Positions 1-6,710 of a stretch of 20,319 bases of DNA are shown here, in pieces (within the stretch, counting starts at the first letter, position 1; the number at the start of each line of letters is the position of its first letter). The notes beneath the pieces were generated by a model. It made no database searches, was not told where the DNA came from, and saw only the letters and a program-made list of their open reading frames with translations. Made by a program: the position numbers and the translations under genes. The stretch spans positions 1-20,319 of the IMG/VR virus record IMGVR_UViG_3300027754_003430. The stretch is one strand, 5' to 3'. The stretch is from a virus.

Positions 1-904
1 GAACGTTATATTCGATGTAGAGTTGAAAGTTTCTTAGCCGAAGGTCATCGAGGTCGGTATAACCTTCATCGCGATAGTCAAGCTTTCCTTCGCCGAGTTC
101 AACTTGAGCGATGTAGTCAAGTCGGTAAGATTCCTGCTCTGTGTACGTAAACTTCCTGTAGAGTTTGATGTAATCAAGGACGGCGATGCCGATAGGGGCA
201 TAGCAAATGCAGTCTCGTCCACGGCTGTTAACTTTGTATTCACGAAGTATTTTCCAGGGAGAGAGACGTTCAGCGTGATCATCTCCAAGAACCTTTCGAA
301 TCCTGTTGACAAGATACGGAATGTCGAAGAACTCGATGTTCCAGCCTGTGACAACGTCAGGCGAATAGAGTGATCCGTTCCAGACTTCGAGAAAGGCGAG
401 TAAGAGTGCAGATTCGTCTGCGCATTTGTAATATTGTACATTGTCTTGATGCTCCTGATATTCACCGCAACCAAAAGTAGTCTTTCTACCATTGCGGCCG
501 ATGGTAATCGCTGTGATTTCATTGTCTGCTTTCTCGATGTCGGGGAAACCACCTTCAATGCTGGTCTCGATATCGATCGAACAAACTGAAACGAGGGCAG
601 GATCATACTTGATCTCACCCTTATACTTGTCATAAATATACATGTAAGGCCAATCGGAGAGGCCGTAGATGTTCATGCCTGCCACGTTTTCGTAACTTTG
701 TAGAAACTCTCGTGTTTCAGACATGGAATCGAATTGCATCTTGCCGACATATTCACCTTTCAGGTTCTTATGTTCGGTTTGTGCACTTGCTTGAACGAAT
801 AAATAAGGTTTGTATTTCACAGAAAACTTGACAGGTTTGCCGTCAGATATTCCGCGAACTAAAATTTGATTTCGATGACGAGTAACATTGGTATAAAAAT
901 TCAT
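1..904 (-). CDS. 43: DNA polymerase gp43, N-terminal part (runs off window)
   Basis: Replicative family B DNA polymerase of T4-like phages, which copies the genome with the gp45 clamp. The visible 301 codons hold the N-terminal and 3'-5' exonuclease domains. Exo I is seen as SIDIETS, with D111 and E113 matching the T4 metal-binding pair. Exo II is GWNIEFFDIPYL, with D194 as the likely third acidic residue. The frame is open to the left edge, so Exo III and the polymerase domain are missing only because the window ends. The ATG at 904 has GGAG five bases upstream. Promoter 934-962 lies just ahead, divergent from the endolysin gene. In T4 this gene directly follows regA; here about 16 kb of other genes intervene. 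The identification rests on motifs and the phage replication context and is firm. Confidence 0.95.
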   Translation of the reverse strand, partial: MNFYTNVTRHRNQILVRGISDGKPVKFSVKYKPYLFVQASAQTEHKNLKGEYVGKMQFDSMSETREFLQSYENVAGMNIYGLSDWPYMYIYDKYKGEIKYDPALVSVCSIDIETSIEGGFPDIEKADNEITAITIGRNGRKTTFGCGEYQEHQDNVQYYKCADESALLLAFLEVWNGSLYSPDVVTGWNIEFFDIPYLVNRIRKVLGDDHAERLSPWKILREYKVNSRGRDCICYAPIGIAVLDYIKLYRKFTYTEQESYRLDYIAQVELGEGKLDYRDEGYTDLDDLRLRNFQLYIEYNV

Positions 905-933
905 TGGATCTCCAGTATCTGGCCGCATTATTA

Positions 934-962
934 GTTATACTCTAAAACCCAAATAAAGTACA
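934..962 (-). promoter_or_regulatory. Promoter of the TGTACA family, ahead of gene 43
   Basis: On the minus strand TGTACT (957-962) is followed by a 17-base spacer and TATAAC (934-939). It is the one member with a changed last base in both boxes, but the spacing equals that of the seven other members. It points at gene 43, about 30 bases before its ATG. The same 76-base gap (905-980) must also hold the promoter for the divergent endolysin, for which I see no clear element. Confidence 0.65.
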
Positions 963-980
963 TAGTAAAAGGCGATAAAA

Positions 981-2147
981 ATGAAACTAACTGAACATTT
1001 TGCTCTAGAAGAAATGACTGTTTCTCCAACGGCTAAAAAACTTGGACTTAGCAATAATCCAACTCCAGAACATATTGAGAATATGCGTTACTGTTGCGAA
1101 AAGATTCTTGAACCAGTTCGTGCAAAGTTTGGTCCTGTGACGATCAACTCTTCGTATCGTGCACCGCTTGTGAATAAGGCAGTCGGTGGTTCAAAGACAT
1201 CACAACATGTCAACGGTCAGGCGATTGACTTTGAAGTAAAAGGTGTTGATAACAAAACTGTTGCCGATTGGATCGGCGATAATCTTGAATTTGACCAAGT
1301 GATTCTTGAGTTCTACACAAAAGGTGATAAGAATTCAGGATGGGTTCACGCTTCGATTAAGAAGGCTGGTGGGAATCGTCGTCAACTTCTAGTTGCTGCG
1401 AAGTCAAAATCTGGTGGCACAACATATACGCCTGTTCAGGATTTTGATCCCACCACAATGAAGGCCACTGGAGTTCTTCGTCAGACAACTCCTCCGGTTC
1501 CTGCTTCAAAGGCAATTCCGATTGCTGCGGGTCTTGGTCCATTAGCTGCTCTCCAAACGAAATGCGGCATTGTTGCCGACGGTAAATGGGGACCTGGAAC
1601 ATATAAGGCAGCAAGAGATTATTTCAAGCTGACAAACAATCAAGCGGCACACTTCTTCGGTCAGTGTGCTCATGAGTCAGGTGGGTTTAAGGTGTTCTCT
1701 GAGAACCTCAACTACTCAGATAAGGGACTCAACGGAATTTTCAAGAAGTATTTTCCTACGATCGCTTCGACTGCAGGTTATGCTCGTAAACCAGAAAAGA
1801 TTGCAAACAAAGTGTATGCTAATCGGATGGGGAACGGTTCAGAAGCCTCTGGAGATGGTTATAAGTGGAGAGGTCGTGGTCCGATCCAACTGACTGGGAA
1901 AGACAACTATGCAACCTTTGCCGCTGACGTAAAACGTCCTGACGTCTTGACGAATCCTGATCTTGTGGTTGGTGAGTTGGCTTTTGAGTCTGCATTATGG
2001 TTCTTCCGTAAAAATGGATTGCTTGCAATTGCAGACAAAGGTGTATCCGATGCTATCATCACTCAGATTACAAAGCGAGTGAATGGCGGTACACATGGTC
2101 TTGACGATCGCCTAAAGAAAACAAAACAATACGCCAATTGGGGATAA
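981..2147 (+). CDS. Two-domain endolysin: M15 peptidase + GH19 glycosidase
   Basis: A 388-residue cell wall lytic enzyme. Residues 1-130 look like a small M15 zinc peptidase of the D-Ala-D-Ala / L-Ala-D-Glu type: the SQHVNGQAIDFE motif supplies H76 and D83, and GWVH supplies H123. Residues 135-190 are a low-complexity linker. Residues 190-215 (CGIVADGKWGPGT) resemble a short peptidoglycan-binding helix pair. Residues 215-388 are a GH19 chitinase-type muramidase domain, with QCAHESGGF (E232 likely catalytic) and the WRGRGPIQLTG signature. It would cut both the peptide and the glycan of peptidoglycan. No signal peptide is visible, so it should need a holin. It is the only plus-strand gene in the window. 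Its ATG is preceded by AAAGGCG. Confidence 0.92.
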   Translation: MKLTEHFALEEMTVSPTAKKLGLSNNPTPEHIENMRYCCEKILEPVRAKFGPVTINSSYRAPLVNKAVGGSKTSQHVNGQAIDFEVKGVDNKTVADWIGDNLEFDQVILEFYTKGDKNSGWVHASIKKAGGNRRQLLVAAKSKSGGTTYTPVQDFDPTTMKATGVLRQTTPPVPASKAIPIAAGLGPLAALQTKCGIVADGKWGPGTYKAARDYFKLTNNQAAHFFGQCAHESGGFKVFSENLNYSDKGLNGIFKKYFPTIASTAGYARKPEKIANKVYANRMGNGSEASGDGYKWRGRGPIQLTGKDNYATFAADVKRPDVLTNPDLVVGELAFESALWFFRKNGLLAIADKGVSDAIITQITKRVNGGTHGLDDRLKKTKQYANWG

Positions 2148-2151
2148 GTTG

Positions 2152-2180
2152 AAGGGGAGCGAAAGCTCCCCTTCTTTTTA
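2152..2180 (+). terminator. Rho-independent terminator after the endolysin
   Basis: A perfect 9-bp stem (AAGGGGAGC / GCTCCCCTT) with a GAAA loop starts four bases after the endolysin stop and is followed by CTTTTTA. It sits between converging genes. On the minus strand the hairpin is not followed by a T-run, so it should mainly stop plus-strand transcription. Confidence 0.85.
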
Positions 2181-2687
2181 CTTCGTTTTACCTTCTGCCA
2201 AGAATTCGGCAGCTTGCGACGGATATTCTTCGTCTGGATCCTGAATATGGATCTTCTTTGGTTTCTTATGCTCAGGAATAATTGCTTCGAGAGCAATCTT
2301 GAGAATACCATTCAGAAGAGATGCGTTACGAATCTCTACATTATCCGCGAGATTAAACGTGCGAGTAAATGGGCGATTCGCAAGTCCTTGATAGAGGAAT
2401 GCAGGCCATGTCCATTCGCCCTTCGAATCCTGCTCTGCAGGTTCTCCAGACTGAACATTACCTTTGATGATTAGCTTATCTTCTGCAAGCTCGATTTCGA
2501 GATCCTGCTTACCGAAACCAGCAACAGCCATCTCGATAAGATACTTGTTCTCATCAATCTTCTTGATATTGTATGGGGGATAGTTTTGAGCTGCCTTGAC
2601 AGTCTGCTCTGCAGCTTCTGACATTCTCTTTACGATTGGATCGAAGCCTACAAAAAAGCGATCGAAATCCTTGATATTATTAAACAT
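2178..2687 (-). CDS. Hsp20 / alpha-crystallin small heat shock protein
   Basis: A 169-residue small heat shock protein, an ATP-independent holdase that keeps unfolding proteins soluble. The crystallin domain covers about residues 40-140: an early stretch reads YLIEMAVAGFGKQDLEIEL, and a late stretch reads NASLLNGILKIAL, close to the family's G-x-L signature. The start at 2687 is chosen because AGGAG lies seven bases before it; the ATG at 2693 would sit almost on the ribosome binding site. Hsp20 genes are common in T4-like phages of aquatic bacteria, where they may help fold virion proteins (known association; role inferred). It is the last gene of the minus-strand operon that begins at 4590 and ends against the endolysin terminator. 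Confidence 0.9.
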   Translation of the reverse strand: MFNNIKDFDRFFVGFDPIVKRMSEAAEQTVKAAQNYPPYNIKKIDENKYLIEMAVAGFGKQDLEIELAEDKLIIKGNVQSGEPAEQDSKGEWTWPAFLYQGLANRPFTRTFNLADNVEIRNASLLNGILKIALEAIIPEHKKPKKIHIQDPDEEYPSQAAEFLAEGKTK

Positions 2688-2719
2688 ACTCATTCTCCTA
2701 TTAAGCGAGTTTAGTTGTG

Positions 2720-3163
2720 TCACCCATTAGGCGTGACAGTTTTATTTATCAGATAAAGTTGAACACATGCTTCTAAAAACATTTGTTTTGTGATATCCCA
2801 GTGAAAATGTTCAACGTCTTCATCTGGTTCGTATGATACAACCTTCGTAATTCCTTTCTGAATGATGCTCTTTGCGCATTCGCTACAAGGTAGCAGAGGA
2901 CTATAAAGCGTACAACCTTCAACAGACAACGGAGCATTATCGAGTGCATTTCGCTCGGCGTGAGCTACGAACAGATGTTTCGTCGGTCTATCATTGTATC
3001 TCTGTGCAAGATCGTTCACACCACGAGGAAAGCCATTAAAACCGAGAGAGACGATACGATTGTGCTTATCTACGATGACGCATCCTACTTGTGTCCGAGG
3101 ATCCTTTGACCATGTCGCGACATGGTCAGCAAGATCGAGGAATCGTGCTGCCCACTTACTCAT
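2720..3163 (-). CDS. cd: Deoxycytidylate (dCMP) deaminase
   Basis: A 147-residue zinc enzyme that converts dCMP to dUMP and so feeds thymidylate synthesis. The zinc site is plain: HAE at 68-70 (H68 ligand, E70 proton shuttle) and PCSEC with C93 and C96. The N-terminal DPRTQVGCVIVD and GFNGFPRG stretches are typical of the dCMP deaminase family rather than of cytidine deaminase. T4 gp cd is longer (about 190 residues) and carries an extra zinc-bound insertion, so this is a compact form. It overlaps the upstream cytidylyltransferase by four bases (ATGA), which suggests translational coupling. Confidence 0.92.
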   Translation of the reverse strand: MSKWAARFLDLADHVATWSKDPRTQVGCVIVDKHNRIVSLGFNGFPRGVNDLAQRYNDRPTKHLFVAHAERNALDNAPLSVEGCTLYSPLLPCSECAKSIIQKGITKVVSYEPDEDVEHFHWDITKQMFLEACVQLYLINKTVTPNG

Positions 3164-3570
3164 TTCTTTGCTTTCAAAATACGTTCACGCAAACCAGATG
3201 AACTATAGTTGTGCCTACGGCTGCAGTAGTGGATAGGAATATCGAGATAGGATCCAGTAAATTCTGTCCGATCAATGTAATCCATACCAAGGAAACGAAC
3301 GTCCCAATCGTAACCTGACAGTAGGTTTAGCAGATCAGCTTCTGTATCATAAGGGATTATTTGATCGACATACTTGCATGCTTCGAGTTGTACATAGCGC
3401 TCAAACATTGCTTGAACTGGCTTGTTCTTCTCAGGTCGATCAATCGTAGGATCTGACTGCAAAGCCACGACCAACCGATCACATTTCCCCTTTGCTTCCA
3501 TCAGCATCAGGATATGACCTGCATGAAACAAATCAAAACAACTTGCTACGATACCTACACGTTCAGTCAT
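3160..3570 (-). CDS. Cytidylyltransferase-like nucleotidyltransferase (TagD type)
   Basis: A 136-residue single-domain nucleotidyltransferase of the glycerol-3-phosphate cytidylyltransferase / heptose adenylyltransferase superfamily. FDLFHAGH near the N terminus is the HxGH nucleotide-binding motif (residues 16-19). FERYVQLEACKYVD matches the helix after the phosphate-binding residues, and YSSSGLRERI matches the C-terminal S-S/T-x-x-R motif. The enzymes join a nucleotide to a phospho-alcohol or phospho-sugar. The real substrate cannot be read from sequence. It overlaps the dCMP deaminase downstream and a 37-residue membrane peptide upstream, each through ATGA. Confidence 0.87.
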   Translation of the reverse strand: MTERVGIVASCFDLFHAGHILMLMEAKGKCDRLVVALQSDPTIDRPEKNKPVQAMFERYVQLEACKYVDQIIPYDTEADLLNLLSGYDWDVRFLGMDYIDRTEFTGSYLDIPIHYCSRRHNYSSSGLRERILKAKK

Positions 3571-3680
3571 TCAAACAAAACTCCAATTACAGTTATCATA
3601 GCAAGCAAAAGAACAATACCAAGACAGCCTGATCCAGTTAGTCCATCCCACATTGCGCGCTGACGAGGATGATTAGTCAT
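3567..3680 (-). CDS. 37-residue membrane peptide
   Basis: A short open frame with an N-terminal basic segment (MTNHPRQRAMWDGLTG) and one hydrophobic helix (about residues 18-36). Its ATG lies inside the last codons of the gene upstream, and its TGA overlaps the ATG of the cytidylyltransferase. This coupled arrangement is the main support that it is translated. Function unknown. Confidence 0.7.
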   Translation of the reverse strand: MTNHPRQRAMWDGLTGSGCLGIVLLLAMITVIGVLFE

Positions 3681-3885
3681 AATCAATCCCTTCGTCTTGT
3701 TTGCGGCCCATGTAATGATCATCACTTACACAATGAAATTGTGCTTGCAGACGGCTATTAATAATCGTGCGAGTCACTTCACCGGCAAACTTCACACACT
3801 GTTCTTGACCACCGGTTTCGTAAACATCTTTTGCAACGAATTCGCCTTCTTGAGTGAACAAATAAACAATCAACCAAAAACTCAT
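3673..3885 (-). CDS. Small protein of unknown function (70 aa)
   Basis: A 70-residue protein beginning MSFWLIVYLFTQEGEF, a short hydrophobic stretch that looks more like a first beta strand than a membrane helix. It has two cysteines (QCVKF and FHCVSDD) and an acidic C terminus. The ATG overlaps the stop of the upstream gene by four bases. It is part of the operon running from the metallopeptidase to Hsp20. I do not recognise a family. Confidence 0.75.
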   Translation of the reverse strand: MSFWLIVYLFTQEGEFVAKDVYETGGQEQCVKFAGEVTRTIINSRLQAQFHCVSDDHYMGRKQDEGIDYD

Positions 3886-4121
3886 TTTACTTCAACCCTT
3901 ACAAGATTAGCAGGAGCAACACAGTAAGAACCTGCATCAGTATCGACCTTAATTAGGCCTCCATCGTAGCAAGCCTTAATAGTAGCTTTATTCAGCGCGC
4001 GCTCTTCGTTTTCATTAATGATAGCCGATCCAAGAAACCAGCCAGTCAATAAAACTAGTAAACCCACCATACCAGTAAAACTAAATACACGATCAAAAAT
4101 TGTTTTCATAATATCTTTCAT
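3882..4121 (-). CDS. Single-pass membrane protein (79 aa)
   Basis: The open frame extends further upstream, but that part lies inside the metallopeptidase gene in another frame. The ATG at 4121 has AAGGA seven bases ahead and follows the peptidase TGA by one base, so I start there. Residues 1-13 are basic, 14-34 form one membrane helix, and the C-terminal 45 residues hold two cysteines (ACYDGG, SYCVAP) and would lie outside the cytoplasm if the helix is a signal anchor. Function unknown. Confidence 0.78.
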   Translation of the reverse strand: MKDIMKTIFDRVFSFTGMVGLLVLLTGWFLGSAIINENEERALNKATIKACYDGGLIKVDTDAGSYCVAPANLVRVEVK

Positions 4122-4122
4122 A

Positions 4123-4590
4123 TCAATTTCCTTTATATTGAACCCACTTTGCATAAAGACCGACTTCACGGCCATACGCTTCGATCTCCCAAGGAGAGTC
4201 AAAGTAATCATCTTCTTTACGTTTTGCTTTCCAAACTTCACCCATCCACTTGCTGTAGATTTTGAGACCGCCGCGTGCAGCAACTGCATGGCCAGTCTGA
4301 AGTTCGTTCTTGGCATGTTGCTTGACGTGCACCATTTCATGGCCAAGAGTCTTGATCATGTCTTTGATGTCTTGGCTCTTCAGGCCGATGGTGAACCACC
4401 GAGGATTGCGAAAACCATCTTCATCGACGCATTCGCCTTCAACGTCAAGGTTATTGTAAACTTCGATGTCGAGGGTGAGGTTGCGAACCATGCGAGGATC
4501 CATCAACTGATCGGCAAAAAACTCTGCGGCTTCCTTCAGAAGGGCTTTCTCTTTGCGCTTGCCAATCATGCCGGTAATCGTGATATTCAT
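4123..4590 (-). CDS. HExxH zinc metallopeptidase (SprT-like)
   Basis: A 155-residue predicted zinc peptidase. GHEMVHVKQ gives the HExxH motif at residues 84-88, and the downstream WEIEAYGRE could supply the third, acidic ligand. The layout (short N-terminal helices, HExxH in the middle, an E-x-E-A helix at the end) is like small SprT/WSS1-type and phage-encoded peptidases; SprT is the best guess but the family is uncertain. The ATG at 4590 has AAGGA seven bases upstream and is preferred over two ATGs at 4605-4608. It is the first gene after promoter 4618-4646 and leads an operon of seven genes. Confidence 0.8.
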   Translation of the reverse strand: MNITITGMIGKRKEKALLKEAAEFFADQLMDPRMVRNLTLDIEVYNNLDVEGECVDEDGFRNPRWFTIGLKSQDIKDMIKTLGHEMVHVKQHAKNELQTGHAVAARGGLKIYSKWMGEVWKAKRKEDDYFDSPWEIEAYGREVGLYAKWVQYKGN

Positions 4591-4617
4591 GTTTTCGTCC
4601 TTCATCATTATAGGTTC

Positions 4618-4646
4618 ATCCTATCATGAAAATGGATTAATGTACA
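4618..4646 (-). promoter_or_regulatory. Promoter of the TGTACA family, ahead of the metallopeptidase operon
   Basis: TGTACA (4641-4646), a 17-base spacer ending in TGA, then TAGGAT (4618-4623) on the minus strand. A TATAAT lies 11 bases further downstream, also seen at the same offset in two other family members. It begins three bases after the cyclase stop, so it separates the curli/cyclase run from the metabolic operon. Confidence 0.8.
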
Positions 4647-4649
4647 TGT

Positions 4650-6710
4650 TTATTTTGAGGTTGCGCGATAAATTCCGTCCCATTTATATGGTTCTTCAAT
4701 CTTCAAATCTTGAATGCGTTTCTCCATCATCTCGTAGTATGCATTCAGATCTTCGTTCCAGCAACGCTTCAGATCTTTTATCATATTGATAGCTGCATCC
4801 CATTTGCCTTGACGATAGAGTTCGAGGAACTTTTTATGTAGGAGGTCTCCTGCTCCATCAGTAACATCAAAAATGGTATAGATTCTGGCGGGTTCTGTCT
4901 TACCTTTTACGGCAATGAGATCAAGCTCAACTACTTGGTATACATCCCTAACCAATTCGGCAGTTTGTGGCCCGACGACAAGTTTGACCCCATAAGGCTT
5001 GGATTGACCTTCCAAACGAGCAGCCAGATTAACGCCATCACCCAGGCAAGTATAGTCAAAACGCTGAGTACTGCCCATATTGCCAACAACCACAGTGGCA
5101 GTGTTAATACCAAGACCCATCCCAAAAGCGGGTATACCTTCGCTTTTAACTTCTTCATTAAATATCTCCAAATCTTTGAGCATCTGAAAGGATGTTCTCA
5201 CTGCATCTAATGCATGCTGTTTGTTATCGAGTGGCGCATTCCAGAATGCCATCTGTGCATCACCGATATACTTATCTAATGTCCCGTTGTTTTCAAGAAT
5301 CGCTCTTGTCATGACAGTCATATAACGATTCATGATTGATGTGAGGCCTTGGACATCTTCGCCATAGTGTTCAGAGATTGTAGTAAATCCACGAACGTCT
5401 GTGAACATGATTGAAAGCTCGCGCGATTCTCCTCCGAGTTTCAAGAGATCTGGTTGTCTTTGTAACTTTGCGACCAGATCTGGACTTAGATATGTGCCAA
5501 ACTGTTTCTTGATTTGTTGCTTCTGCATGAACTCACTAATAAACTTTACGGTATAAATATGCATATAGATGATCGCGATGGCCAGCACGTTAAAAGTGAC
5601 ATCCAACAAGATTCCTTTACTCGCGAATAAATACACCGGTAAATAAAGGTATCCACCTAGAATCAAACCTATCCAAACGATAGAGTATTTTAATCGAGAG
5701 ATCATGATTAATGACAGAGCCAAAACAAGAAGAGCAGCAAGATCTACAAGCTGTGTCCAATTCGGAATCGAAACAGAATCTCCATTTATCAGAGTTTCAA
5801 GAATACTCGCTTGCAATTGATGGGGATATTGCGCACCTGAAGGAGTCGCTACAGGATTCGCAATTCCTGCGGCAGTTACGCCTAGAATCACTATCTTACC
5901 AGTCAGATCAGGAACTTCTTCGCCAATTTCGTATGACTGGAATCGATAGTTCGGATTAATGAACACTCTTCCATATTCGTCTGTTTTAATTGTTTCAAAA
6001 GAAGGAATTCTTAATGCTTCAACCCCAGTCTGATTTATCTTGGCTTGATACGAAGAGTCTCCTGCCGCTACACGCAACAGCTCTAGAGCAAATGCGGGAT
6101 AGTATTCGCCTGATGATTCAGATAGAAGAGGAACTCGCCTCACAACCCCATCAGTCTCAGGTAGGGTTGACGTTATCCCAACACCGGCTGCGGCTTCTTG
6201 AAGAACTGAGACATTACTTAGAACGCATGGGTATTGAGGAAGAAATTCAGTTGCTTCTCCATCGCCGATTACGGCAACGCCTGTTTTCCGAATTGTCGTA
6301 CTTACCCGAGAACAAGAGTCGCTTACAGTCTGACTAAGAACGACTGGATATTTGTTTAAGCTATCTGAAAGAACACTATCAGTGCCCATGCGATCAGGCT
6401 CGAGCATAAGTACAGTGCTGCCAACAAGAGCAGCCCCTCTATCATAGACCTCATCAATGATTTTAGCGTGGACTTCGCGCGGGAAAGGCCACTGACCATA
6501 TTTTTCAATTGATTTCTCCCCTAAATTAATGACTACAATCTGCTCAGATTGTTTTGCTTTATCAAGCATGATGTAATCATAAAATTTGAGACGAGTCGCT
6601 TCAACTAAGTATGGATCTTGTAATTTAAATGCAAGTAATAATGCAAATGTAAAGAGTGCCAACCATGGACTCAATAGAATCTTTTTAATTTTTAACGTAA
6701 CTGTATCCAT
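4650..6710 (-). CDS. CHASE2-domain class III adenylate cyclase
   Basis: A 686-residue membrane receptor cyclase that should make cAMP from ATP. Order: membrane helix (11-31), a CHASE2 sensor outside the cytoplasm (about 40-315, with YGQWPFPR and GKIVILGVTA stretches typical of CHASE2), three membrane helices (about 321-340, 342-362, 368-388), and a cyclase domain (about 430-615). Catalytic residues are all present: metal-binding D438 (FTDVRGF) and D484 (YIGDAQMAFW), adenine-selecting K480 and T554 (the Lys/Thr pair of class IIIb adenylate cyclases), and transition-state N561 and R565 (NLAARLE). A C-terminal tail of about 70 residues follows. The gene overlaps the upstream curlin-repeat gene by 26 bases. 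Such enzymes are common in bacteria; finding one in a T4-like phage operon is unusual. Confidence 0.93.
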   Translation of the reverse strand: MDTVTLKIKKILLSPWLALFTFALLLAFKLQDPYLVEATRLKFYDYIMLDKAKQSEQIVVINLGEKSIEKYGQWPFPREVHAKIIDEVYDRGAALVGSTVLMLEPDRMGTDSVLSDSLNKYPVVLSQTVSDSCSRVSTTIRKTGVAVIGDGEATEFLPQYPCVLSNVSVLQEAAAGVGITSTLPETDGVVRRVPLLSESSGEYYPAFALELLRVAAGDSSYQAKINQTGVEALRIPSFETIKTDEYGRVFINPNYRFQSYEIGEEVPDLTGKIVILGVTAAGIANPVATPSGAQYPHQLQASILETLINGDSVSIPNWTQLVDLAALLVLALSLIMISRLKYSIVWIGLILGGYLYLPVYLFASKGILLDVTFNVLAIAIIYMHIYTVKFISEFMQKQQIKKQFGTYLSPDLVAKLQRQPDLLKLGGESRELSIMFTDVRGFTTISEHYGEDVQGLTSIMNRYMTVMTRAILENNGTLDKYIGDAQMAFWNAPLDNKQHALDAVRTSFQMLKDLEIFNEEVKSEGIPAFGMGLGINTATVVVGNMGSTQRFDYTCLGDGVNLAARLEGQSKPYGVKLVVGPQTAELVRDVYQVVELDLIAVKGKTEPARIYTIFDVTDGAGDLLHKKFLELYRQGKWDAAINMIKDLKRCWNEDLNAYYEMMEKRIQDLKIEEPYKWDGIYRATSK

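Noticed and set aside
435-440. TGTACA in gene 43, and others at 3389-3394 and 16614-16619
   Set aside because: All three are inside coding regions. For 435-440 no TANNNT is found 17 bases away on either side, and all fit chance for a 6-base word in 20 kb.
34-633. A 199-codon minus-strand open frame
   Set aside because: It overlaps the gene 43 frame, which holds DNA polymerase motifs; the composition is that of an out-of-frame shadow.
3882-4346. The longer, 154-codon version of the 79-residue membrane protein
   Set aside because: The extra 75 codons lie out of frame inside the peptidase gene, and the ATG at 4121 has a proper ribosome site.
4018-4629. A 203-codon plus-strand open frame
   Set aside because: It is antisense to the HExxH peptidase and the 79-residue membrane gene, whose motifs, ribosome sites and coupled junctions are convincing; it is a shadow.
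5552-5559. TATAAATA on the plus strand, a possible late promoter
   Set aside because: It lies inside the cyclase coding region, antisense, with no plus-strand gene downstream; it encodes His-Ile-Tyr-Thr on the other strand and is probably chance.
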